A stretch of DNA of 20,573 nucleotides from NCBI GenBank assembly GCA_029378245.1, contig JARKIF010000408.1:1-20573 (forward strand). The letters run 5' to 3'. Position numbers and translations under genes: made by a program. The stretch comes from Roridomyces roridus (Eukaryota; Basidiomycota; Agaricomycetes; Agaricales; Mycenaceae). The notes below the pieces were generated by a model. That model searched no databases. It was not told the origin of the DNA and worked only from the letters and a program-made list of their open reading frames with translations. This document shows, in pieces, positions 1-8,890 of the stretch (position 1 is the first letter of the stretch; each line of letters starts with the position of its first letter).

Positions 1-813
1 CGCTGTCCGACCTGGAATCTCCTCATCAGAACTCTCCAAAACTGGAGCAGAGAACGACATACAAAGCCTCGTTCACGACATCCCAAGAAACGACGTTACT
101 CCCCAAACCCTCAATGACAGTCTCCACAGCGGTCGGAATAATGATCTTGTTCAGATCTTGCACGCTAAAGTTGAAGGGGTTGTTGACGAGCCACTGATTC
201 AGTCAGCCAAGGTAATTTGCAAGTGAGTAACCACCTACGTCCGGACGCTGATTGTGCCAGAGTCTTGCGCACAAAGTATGAATACTCGCTCTTCCGCACA
301 GCAGCCACTCACGTATTATGCCTAAGGAGATTTCTGAGCGCACACACAAAGATTAGCAAAGAATCTTGCTCACCCTCGGAACGCATCCCCATGTTGAACC
401 GCAAAATTCCTCATGCTCTCACAAGCCGTCAAATTGAACACCCAGCGAAACAGGCTCATTCGAAAACCACTTGCAGTTATTTTCGGCCACGATGAGGTTC
501 CAAGTGTCGAAAAAGCGGTCCTGGAAGAGTTCAACGGCACGAACTAAGGACAACATAAGACTTGCCTCGTCCACTCGGCATTCTGCGTATTCAGACGCAT
601 CCGCCATCGTGCTGCCAAGAAAAACCGCTACCCTTCAATTTTTTTGCATTTATTGTGTTCAACACGGAACGGATCGTCGTTTGACCCAGATTTGGATGCG
701 GAACGCAGGCAAGTCCGTGAGGAGGGAGACGGCGGCGTAAAACTAGCCCCTTGGCTCAGAAGCGGCAGGGCCAGGAAGGACCAAGAATGCGGAGGAGGTG
801 CATGTTTGAGCAT
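1..813 (-). CDS. GH10 endo-beta-1,4-xylanase-like gene, 3' truncated by window edge, frame disrupted
   Basis: GH10 enzymes are secreted and hydrolyse xylan. On the minus strand, exon pieces read ENNCKW..EP (about 480-425), ACESMRNFAVQHG..FRG (about 425-374), a 9-nt exon completing RGHNT (313-321), LWHNQRPD (239-263) and WLVNNPFNF..SWDVVNEAL (63-193). These are consecutive GH10 motifs, and the glutamate of WDVVNEAL is the family acid/base. Introns with good GT-AG ends separate them; the next exon resumes at about position 11 with the frame SDS before the edge. Two oddities are visible: one extra base around 425-428 throws ENNCKW and ACESM into different frames, and the HTLVWH motif lacks its V. 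The 5' end is uncertain. A hydrophobic stretch (SFLALPLLSQGASF) after the ATG at 813 would suit a signal peptide, and FLGSTMADASEY near 607 resembles the start of the barrel. It is either a decaying gene or one carrying a sequence error. Confidence 0.7.
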
Positions 814-1240
814 TTCTCTTTACGATTCAGAAATTTAACCAGTAGAAGAGTTTCGGTGTCAGTAGGAGACTTGGTCAAATGACCACTGTTTGCGCACTCG
901 CCCCGCGCCAAAAAATAAAATGAGACCATAGTAGTGCCGACTTTCAGGGCGCGAGAGAAGCTGCGCGAGCAGGTGACACTGGCGTGTGAAACATTGGAGC
1001 AAGATTCGGCCCGACCAACGAGCGGGACGCCTGCGGAATAGCGGCTGGTGGAGTTTAAGATGTAAAAAGACTTGGAGCGAGCCGGGCCTTTGGACAAGTG
1101 AGAAGAAAAAGTCGGATGGAGATGAATCTCCTGAACAAAAGAACAGCGTGAAGCAGGTATAATGAGCAAAAAGTGTACATTACTAGTACAGTGCAGTGAG
1201 GCGAAAGAATAATATACACGGGTCCAAAAAAAGAAAGCAA
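814..1240. other. Intergenic: GH10 promoter side and histone H1 3' flank
   Basis: No gene is supported here. One long minus-strand frame crosses this stretch, but it reads out of the histone gene through its introns and has no independent coding character. By position the interval holds the 3' untranslated region of the histone gene and the promoter of the GH10 gene, both on the minus strand. Confidence 0.6.
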
Positions 1241-2316
1241 TCAAGCGGCGCGCGCCCGCGGTGCAGCCTTTGAAAGGAATCAGCGAAAGGAAGGATAGAA
1301 AAGCAAAAAAAAAAAAAAAAAAAAAAAACCTTCTTCGACGCCGGCTTGGTAGTGGAAGCTGCCTTCTTGGCCGCAGGTTTGGTCGCAGAGGCAGCCTTCT
1401 TTGCAGCGGGCTTCTTGGCGGGAGCAGCAGCGGGCTTCTTGCCAGTAACAGCCTGCATGGAGGTGAGAAGGGAGCGCGGACAAAACGGAAACGACAGACC
1501 TTCTTGGCCTTTGCTGCTGTCGAAGACGCCTTCTTGGCCGGCGCAGCCTTGGTCTTGTTGGCAAGCACCTTCTTGACCGGAGCAGCCTTCTTAGCGGTGG
1601 TGGCTTTCGCTTTCGTCGTCGTCGCGGCCTTAGCCTTGGTGGCAGTCTTGGGTGCAGCCTTCTTCGTCGTCGTCGCCGCCGGCTTGGCTTTGGAGGCAGG
1701 CTTCTTGGACGAGGACTTGGAGGCAGGCTTGGAGTTCTGTTGAGGGATGAGAAATCGCGCTGAAACTAGAGACAAGACAAGTACCTCTTTGGACGACGAC
1801 GTCTTGGACACTTTGGGGGCGAGCTTCACGCAACCGGAAGGGCCCTTGGGCTGGACAAAGATGCCACCGTCGACACCCGAGGCAAGAGCACGATTGAGTT
1901 GCGACACGCTCGCCGGGCCAGCGAGCTTGTAGTTCTCCTCGCATACTGAACGTGACAGTGAGCTTGTGAAGAGTGAACGAGGCGCAGCCACGTACCTTCT
2001 TGATAGCAGAGCGAGAGACACCAGTGCGACCGCCAGTAGACGTGATGCACTCCTATCCAAGAGTCAACGACAACAAGAGGACATGTTCTTCAACGCACCG
2101 TGATGATTTCCTTCCAGCTGGGGTGAGCGGGGGCCTTGGCTGCAGCCTTCTTTGCGGCAGGCTTGGACTTGGACTTGGTGGTTTTGGTCCCAGCAGCCTT
2201 GGTGGTCTTCTTAGGCGCCTCAGTCTTGGTGACCTTCTTGGGCACCTTTGCTGGGCTACATCAGGAAATTTGTAAAATGCGGATATTAGCGGACATCACT
2301 CACGAGGCTTTGACAT
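1241..2316 (-). CDS. Linker histone H1 (copy 1), long Lys/Ala-rich tail
   Basis: Linker histone binding nucleosomes and linker DNA in the nucleus. Seven exons: 2304-2316, 2099-2250, 1996-2052, 1785-1945, 1500-1736, 1330-1452, 1241-1267. The N-terminus is Lys/Ala-rich. The winged-helix domain is recognisable as HPSWKEIITECITSTGG, then GVSRSAIKK, then EENYKLAGPASVSQLNRAL and GPSGCVKLAPK. The tail is repetitive KKAAP/AKK/TTK sequence ending KKAAPRARAA, about 256 aa in all. Start ATG 2316 gives MSKP and splices cleanly to PKVPKK. Exon 4 lacks one base compared with copy 2 (TATGC then GAGGAG, against TATGCCGAAGAG), so canonical splicing shifts the frame. Using a weaker GTGGCT donor four bases downstream of the normal GTACGT would restore it as KKVLCEEN. 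The last intron opens directly into a 24-T tract. H1 identity is near certain; the exon 3/4 junction is not. Confidence 0.9.
1305..1328 (+). repeat. A24 homopolymer inside histone H1 intron 6
   Basis: Twenty-four consecutive A on the plus strand, read as T on the coding strand. It starts at the T of the 5' splice site AAG|GT, so the donor is GTTTTT rather than the usual GT(A/G)(A/T)GT. The intron it opens is 1268-1329 (62 nt) and ends CTTTCAAAG, splicing KK to AAPRARAA and stop. Confidence 0.95.
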
Positions 2317-3154
2317 TCTGATCTGTGCTGAGGCTGTCTCGTCCTCGCTCACCAGCATCTCACCAGTCTGCAGAGAAATCACAAGGCTTTCGCCAGCCGT
2401 GTCTCGGCGTGTCGGGGCCCATCAGGGTGGCATCAGCCCGGTCTACCAATCACAGTTACTGGTGGCCACAGCCGAATCCGCACTGACTATGATTCTCTCG
2501 GCTCCACACACAATCCACAACTCCAGCTTCAAAAGCCCCTGGAGAGCTCACGCCTTGATTCCCCTGGATTCTGAACCTTGTATTCGCATAACTGCCTGAG
2601 TCCCGCACGCGCCGGCAAGCGACATCAATCATTCCGCAGACCACCGGCGCTACATAAACTGCGGATGGCGTGATCAAGTCCGCATACCCTCTCTCTTCCT
2701 TCCTACCACCACATTCTTTCCCTCCTTCCCTCCCGCGCTCCCGTCTGTTCTCGTCAACGACGCCCTCAAGATTCCGTGCCCTACGACGGATCAATCCCCT
2801 GCCATAATACAAGTCTGCTCTTCCCTGCTTCAAGTCTGACCTGCCGAGCGCTCAGCGCCTCAAAGCCTCAAGCTCAAGTGTCAAGTGTCCCAGTCCCCGT
2901 GTCTCCGCAAGCTTCAAGCCCCAAGGCCTCTGGAATCCCTCGTCTCCGCAAACCATCAAGTTATGCTCGACCCATCAAGTGTTTCCCTCTGCTTCGTGGC
3001 GCTTCGTGTCCTTCAAGCTTCAAGTCTGGCCTTCAATTCATTCCTGTTACAAACTGTCCCATCCACACCCTTCCTTTATCCCCTTACTTCATTACTTCCT
3101 GGAGTACTTACTAGGCCACCCAGCTTGTATTTATCGTAGTTGACCCCAAATTTT
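2317..3154. other. Intergenic upstream of histone H1 copy 1
   Basis: No gene is supported. Position 2447 has a CCAAT box (ctaccaatcac) about 130 bp upstream of the histone ATG. From about 2690 the plus strand becomes C/T-rich (cttccttcc, tttccctccttccctccc), like a basidiomycete promoter or 5' leader. From about 2810 to 3030 it carries many copies of TCAAG (for example ctcaagctcaagtgtcaag and cttcaagcttcaag). Open frames here (112 aa from 2776, 84 aa from 2885) are rich in Ser and Pro but contain nothing I recognise. A plus-strand noncoding transcript or a decayed gene remains possible. Confidence 0.5.
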
Positions 3155-3540
3155 TCATTTTTCATAACATTTTTGACTTGTGCAATGATCTATACGGCGA
3201 CGAGAGGACCAAATACCTGCAGTAGAAGCAGTACTAACGGTTCTCTGGTGCGATGCTCGCCAGCTGTGGTGGAGACTCACCAGCTCTGGTGGAGACGCTC
3301 ACCAGCTCCGGTCAAAGTTCTGAGCTCGTGATCCGGGCGGGTGAGGCTGACCATGATCTGGTGAGCGCTGGCGAGCGCCGCTCGTGCGCGTGATGCCGGA
3401 TCCGGATTTGACATTTTTGGCGATGTAGGCGTCTTGGTCTTGGTGGCAGCGACGACGGGGGTCGAAGCGGAGGGCGAGGCGGGAGTAGGAGTGGATGCGT
3501 TGGACATGTTGGATTGGAGATGGTGGTGGTTTGAGGACAA
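3155..3540 (-). CDS. Possible small hypothetical protein
   Basis: Weak call. A minus-strand frame opens at ATG 3540 (or 3507, MSNASTPTPASPS) and is rich in Ser, Thr, Pro, Ala and Lys for about 40 residues, then reads NPDPASRARAALASAHQIMV. The third positions are mostly C or G, as in real genes nearby. Unspliced it stops after 87 codons. A GTGAGC donor at 3302 and a TACTGCAG acceptor before 3216 would keep the frame and extend it to a TGA at 3155. The candidate intron overlaps a tandem repeat. I recognise no domain. It could equally be noncoding sequence upstream of the neighbouring gene. Confidence 0.3.
3256..3311 (+). repeat. Tandem repeat of a roughly 21-bp unit, about 2.6 copies
   Basis: Three successive units start CTC(A/G)CCAGCT and continue (C/G)TGGTGGAGA at 3256, 3276 and 3298, the last one truncated. 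Each contains a near-palindromic CCAGCTCTGG core. On the minus strand each unit presents GGTGAG, so the array creates several GT donor-like sites in the tail of the hypothetical small ORF. Confidence 0.85.
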
Positions 3541-3683
3541 GAGCAGATGCTTGTTATCGTATATTTGGACCCCCTCAACACGAGTTACAGGACGCGACGC
3601 GACGCGTGTGGCACAGCCACATTACCTTACCTCAGCCGCATCTGATCCCACTGCGATCTAATCAAGCAAGGTCGCTGCATACA

Positions 3684-4366
3684 CTACATTTTCAACCGTG
3701 GTTCAACCCATACCGCCTAGAGAAATATCGGTCAGAGGTTTGTACGTTGATAATTTGTTTCTCTTACCCTCAAAACCTGGCTTGAGTCCCCATCCTTCCC
3801 GGTTACACGCACGGCTGTCCTCGGATCGACACTCGGCGTGCTCACATACCTCGCCACCGCCTCCAACTTGTCTATATCAATCCCGAACCTCTTCGCCAGA
3901 TATTCCATGTCCCGCGGCGTCCGTATCGACTTGCGTTCATCCAGCAGCCGACTCAGCGTCGGCGCATGCAGTCGGTTAGGCGCCTGAACCGCAGCAGCAG
4001 CCTCGCTTTCAGATTGGAGCTGAGAATCAAACATCCGGCGAGTAGCCAGAGTTGCCTGAATACAAGTTGAGAACACGCATCCAAAGTCCAAGTTACGAGG
4101 ACAGTACCGGTCTCACTGCTTGCATGTGGTGGTCGACTTTCACTGGCCCTAATTGACTCAATTTCGATAGAAATTGGGGGTCCATTGCATCCTGTTTTAT
4201 AGCTAGAAACAGCTCAGTACATCCAGGCCTCATACAGTGTATGTTTACCTTGATTCTTCGTCTCGCTTGCAGCCTCTGTAGGAGCTACACGAGCTCCGGT
4301 CCACGGCAAATTTTTCGAGACCCGCTTGGGCAAAGTTCGGGTCGCTTTAGACGGAGAAGAGCCCAT
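3684..4366 (-). CDS. Conserved fungal protein of unknown function, N-myristoylation motif
   Basis: Four exons: 4249-4366, 4108-4202, 3768-4055 and 3684-3716. All phases agree and every intron is GT-AG (GTAAAC, GTACTG, GTAAGA donors), giving 177 aa. The N-terminus MGSSPSK matches the MGxxxS/T N-myristoylation rule, followed by a basic stretch (KATRTLPKRVSKNLPW). The middle reads DPQFLSKLSQLGPVKVDHHM. The most conserved-looking segment follows as LSRLLDERKSIRT and MEYLAKRFGIDIDKLEAVAR. The protein ends LRAVWVEPRLKM. I recognise this as the pattern of a conserved short fungal protein but cannot name its function. Membrane or mitochondrial-surface attachment through the myristoyl group is inference. 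The start is fixed by the myristoylation motif and by a preceding intergenic stretch. Confidence 0.8.
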
Positions 4367-4588
4367 GTGGCAGTGTCGTGACGAAATAAATTCCTAGGGA
4401 TATTGTACAAGTAATTTCACGAGAGAGAGTAGTATATAACAGCCATCCAGCGCTGCCCGTCCCCACACTCCTAGGTTAACCAAAAAATGGGACACGTCCG
4501 GGAATAGATAAACAATGTGTTCGAACGAACGTGAGTAGCCAAGGTGAATGGAAAAAAAGAGCGAGGTCATCATCATAGTCGTAAGATC

Positions 4589-7500
4589 TTAAGGGTGGTA
4601 CGTGCCCATGTTGGGAGGCGATTGCTGGTAGGCTTGATACATGTACGCTTGATACATATGGGGCGGGACTGTCTGCGGCGGAGGGGGCATCCCAGAGTAA
4701 GACGGCTGTCCCATGTTGAGCATATTCCCGGCCTGGCTCAGACTGGGCGAATGGGCGCCATACTGCATAGGCGGCGTCATTCCTCCATTCGACGGCATTC
4801 CGCCATTCGAAGCCATGTTGCGACGAGGTCCGGCCCGGGGACTGCCGGCCTCGGCCGACCGCATCCCAAAGGGGTTGAAAGGATCAACAGATGGAGAGTA
4901 GGTCGGCCCAGAGCTCGGCGCGCGTCGAGCAGTCGTCGGGCTCCCATATCCCGGGTCAATCTGAAGCTGCGCAGGCCCAGCTTGATGGTTCTGACCACCC
5001 ATCTGCAAGGCCGCCATCATCGAAGCCAGGCCCTGATCATTGGAAGGATAGCCAGACGGCAAGCCAGGGACACCGAACGCGTTGCTGGGGGAGGCCTTCG
5101 CTTTGCTACCCGGAGGCATATTGGTCGAATACGTGGGCTGGAAGTTGGGTACAGGTAATCCAACCTCTTCGATCAGCCGGCGGTAGGCCTGGGTCGCAAT
5201 GACTTTTAATTCTATCAAAACTCGTTTGGTGGCTTCCATGTACGTGACCTTGCGGATAGGGTCGATGAATGGGCTGGTCAGAATTTTGTGAACGACGGCG
5301 ACGCCGTTGACTTGGTCTCCGAGAACGTCTGCAAGAACGTGGTCGCCCGGGGAACAGAACAGGGCCTCGACGATTTCGGTCGAAGCATCAGGTTCGATTT
5401 TTTGGTTGACAATCCTCAACACGGTGAGGGAGGCCAGTTTGTGGGTGCAAAGATGCGACAAGTGAGGAGTGAAGCGAGGGGCAAGCAGGTTGTAGCGCGA
5501 AGGGAAGCCAGACGTGTCCAAAAGCCACGTCAACAGAAGCGCACCGTTCGGATTGGTGGCGAGCGGGATCGAGTTGAGTATGATTGCAGTAGCGATACGA
5601 CGCTGCTGGCTGACACTGATGTGGGGACTCTCGAGGCAAGCTCTCATACTCCGCGCACCAAAGCGACCTTGAGCAACTTCCCACATCCGATCGACGATGG
5701 CGTCAAAGATGAAATCGTTTGCCGGCGCACCGAAACGAAGGCAGCACCTTGAGGAAGAATCAGCATCCGACGGCTGGATCGAACGCGAGAAGAACGTACT
5801 GCACGACATAGTTTCCGAACTGGTCGAGGAGAAGCGGAGGGGCATAGGCACGAAGGTTCTGGGCAATGAGAGCAACTTCATCGGGGCTCTGGACGCATTC
5901 GATAATCTTCTGTGCAGCCCAGGTACCATTTTTGTGGATGCCGATCATGGCCAGGTTGGGTGTGATACGCTCCAACATGGCGAACCGGGGAACCGGGGAG
6001 CATCTCTCGAATAGTTTTTGAACCACCTAAAAAGGCGTCAGTATCGACAAAAGAAGCCCGATGAGAAAGTAACAGACCGTGTTGCCGAGCCAATCCGAAG
6101 CCAAGTCGACAATTTCCCCCTCGAGGAAGTCGGACGCAACTTGATCAATTTCCTCGACCGTCATTGTTCCCGAATCCAAGCGCTTGCGCAGTTCACGCAA
6201 CTTGGACGCATCCCACCGTCTATTGTGAGGCCTCTCGGAGACCAGCGGGATCGTCGTGTAGTACATCGTAGGAGGACGGAATTCTGGAGTATGTTGAGAA
6301 ACGAAGGATGCATAACATTAGTGCCCATACCTGCAAGAGCTTGGATATCAGCCTCTGCGTCGAGGCTACCAGCACTCAGCTGTTGCATAATCATTTGCTG
6401 CTCGGTCACCGACGGCGCCCAGCCAGGAGGTTTGGCCATGCCGTCCGGGATGTACGCGCTGTTGTGCGCACCAGCCGCAATCATGCTGAGGAGCAGGTTG
6501 GAACGATAGTTCTCCACTGCTCCACCGAGGACTTGCTGGTCAGCGGGGATGGTCGAGGCACCCTTGACAGCTTTCAAAGCGTGAATGGTCGCGCCTACAG
6601 TCAACTGCCCTACACCCTGCACAGCAAGATTGGGGCTTTCTTCGGCGATGGCACCTCCTTCAGTTCCATTCTTGACCGGAACCTTGGCAAAACCGATGCG
6701 GATGGCCCCAACATCACTGCCAAGAACGTCACGTCCGTTCAGGGCCTTCCTAGCACGAACAGCGTCATCCAAGCGCTCAAAGTTGATGAAACCGCAATTT
6801 TTGTGAGTGAGGACTCTGGCCGACTCGATGGGTCCGTATGGACTGAAAACGCTCAGAATGGTCGCGGGAGTCGTGGTAGAGGGAATGGATCCGATCCAAA
6901 GGGCGCGAGTGGGTGACGATTGCAGCTCCATCCCGCCTAGACCGGCATTGGCGTTGGGCGACTTGATAGCTCCCGGCGAGGTCGGTACAGGGCTGGCAGG
7001 AGTGCCCTTGGCGGGAGCCACAGGCGCACTATCGGCCTTTCCGAAGCCAATGCGCACGGTCTGGCCATTAGGCATGCCGATGTTCCCACCGAGACGGTTG
7101 AGGACATCTTCTTTCGCACGAATAGCATCCGCTTGGTCGACAAAGTTGACAAAGCCGCATTCCTGCATCATCTGAGTCAGCGATCCCACACTGTGAAGGA
7201 AAAGCGCAAACCTTTTCTGGCAAGAGTCGCAGACTCTCGATGGCACCGTAAGGGGCAAAGACGTGGATGAGTTGCTCACTGGTAACAACTCCATCCAGGT
7301 TTCCGATCCACAAGGACCGAGTAGGGGTCTGGATCTGCGATGCAGGACCCTCTGACTTGGGAGAGGTGGAACGGTTTTGGGTTCCCGGCGCCATCAAATA
7401 GTTGGAGACTCTAGAAGCAAGCTCGCCATTGGGGAAATGGACGGTGGGGGACGCGATGCTGGAGGTCATCAGCTTGCTCGTCTTGAGGGTGGTGTTATTG

Positions 7501-8682
7501 GTGACAACGTTGAGCCCAGCGCCCTGCCCGATGTCATTGACGTATGACTGTGCGTCTACGGCGTTGGCCCTGCGCTGAAGGGAGCGCATGGGATCATCGA
7601 GATTACCGACCGAAATAGCGCGGGGCCGCGCGGGGGCGAGATGGTCCGTCGTTTTGAAGCCTTTCGCGATGTACGCGGACGAGCCATAGCCTGCATCCTG
7701 GGCCTCATAGGAGCTAAGACGTTGACGATTGTAATTGTCATCGTAATTGTCAAAGTACTCCTCTTCTTCGTCGGTAGCTGCAGTCGTTAGGAGAGAGCCA
7801 GGAGCGACGGAGGGCCTGTTGCGGTACGGGTGGGACACAGTGGTCGCACGCAAACGGGATGGATTGCCCAGGATCGCTGCCTGAGCCTGGTTGCGAAGCT
7901 CGGAAATGGTGGCGGCAGGAGGAGGACGGTGGTCATCCAAGCCGAGGTAGTCGAGAGTATGGACGTCGAATTCGTCAACCGAGTCGGCGGAGGTGACAGA
8001 GCGCAATTCATCGAGGGTTTGGAAGCCGCCGACTCCGTTGGTAGAGGAGAGCCACGAGGAAGAGAAGATAGAAGGGCCGAAAGCATTGGAAAGCCCACCG
8101 GTGGGCAGAGTGAGTGAACCTGATCGGAGGCGACTGTTGGGCTCTCTGGCGGCTGAGGACGCAACAGAGGAAGCAACAGAGGTCGAATGACGCAAGCCGG
8201 GGCGCGAAGGAGGGAGCACGGATGTTGGGGTGGCAGGCCCACGCTGGGATTGGTCTAGGAGAGAATCCGTGGAGGCGTTCATTGTACCAAGCGTGTTGGA
8301 TGCTGCTGCAAAACGCTGGGCAGCAAGCTGGACATTAGAAGGCAGGGTCCCAGCCCTCGCCCTCCTGAACCCCGGTGGGTAGTTAGTAGGGGGCAGGGAA
8401 GAACCGTCGCGGGGAGTGGTGACGGAAGGAGAGGCCTCATTAGGAGGAGAGCCACCGCTGGGAGGCGGGCGCAACGCAGGGGGCAGATATCTGGCAGTGG
8501 CGCCAGCAGTGAGCCTCTCCTCTGCCTGCAGTTCCCGGGCTCTGTGATTGACTCAGCAAGCGACGACAGAGGCTGCAGGAGACGCACCTTTTGGCAAACG
8601 CAGCCGAGGGCGCTGGCGGGGGCGTTTTGCCAGGAGGAGGGGCCCTGGAAAAGGCGGGGTTGTTGTCGGCGGATAATGACAT
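4589..8682 (-). CDS. RRM-RRM-Pumilio (PUF) RNA-binding protein, Jsn1/Puf1-like
   Basis: PUF proteins bind 3' UTRs of target mRNAs and control their stability, translation or localisation. Six exons: 8588-8682, 7212-8541, 6331-7162, 6078-6283, 5800-6026, 4589-5747. All phases agree, giving about 1282 aa. Residues 1-435 are Ser/Pro-rich and disordered. RRM1 (about 440-517) has RNP2 LWIGNL and RNP1 CGFVNF, interrupted by an intron. RRM2 (about 562-640) has LWIGSI and CGFINF. Pumilio repeats span about 780-1085, with the recognition triads seen in GNTVVQ, NGTWAAQ and GNYVVQ followed by less canonical repeats (FGARSMRA, NGALLLT, GDHVLAD, NGVAVVH). The C-terminus is rich in Pro, Met, Tyr and Gln. 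RRM plus PUF is the arrangement of yeast Jsn1/Puf1 and Puf2, so a role in localised mRNA control is a reasonable inference. Coordinates near 7212 may be off by one. Confidence 0.93.
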
Positions 8683-8890
8683 TATACGGTGAAATGAACA
8701 ACGATTAGGGATTATGAAGGTGGAGACACTTTGCCAAGAGGGCAATTAAGTCGATGCGACGACGAGGTCGTAACTGTAAGTGAGGAGAGGAAATACAGGT
8801 AGAGTGGGAAAGAGTGCTCGTGCAAACTTCACCAAAACACTTCTTTTCTCGCGGCGGTCTGCCGGCGCCATCAGATACTTCCAACTACTT

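Noticed and set aside
1261..1743. 160-codon plus-strand frame beginning in the poly-A region
   Set aside because: Antisense of the Lys/Ala histone tail (reads as Leu/Gly/Phe).
756..2060. A 434-codon minus-strand open frame spanning the histone tail and beyond
   Set aside because: It runs through histone introns (including the poly-T intron) and 3' flank by chance; the spliced H1 model explains its coding parts.
2776..3139. Ser/Pro-rich plus-strand frames (112 and 84 codons)
   Set aside because: No domain, no supporting splice structure, and the sequence is dominated by simple TCAAG repeats.
3591..3608. GACGC repeats containing ACGCGT, an MCB-like cell-cycle motif
   Set aside because: A single short match in a GC-rich simple repeat; no cell-cycle gene is clearly attached to it.
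4544..5158. Long plus-strand frame opposite the PUF C-terminus
   Set aside because: Arg/His-rich shadow of the Pro/Met/Gln-rich tail on the other strand.
5288..5752. 154-codon plus-strand frame
   Set aside because: Antisense of the Pumilio repeats, which are clearly the coding strand.
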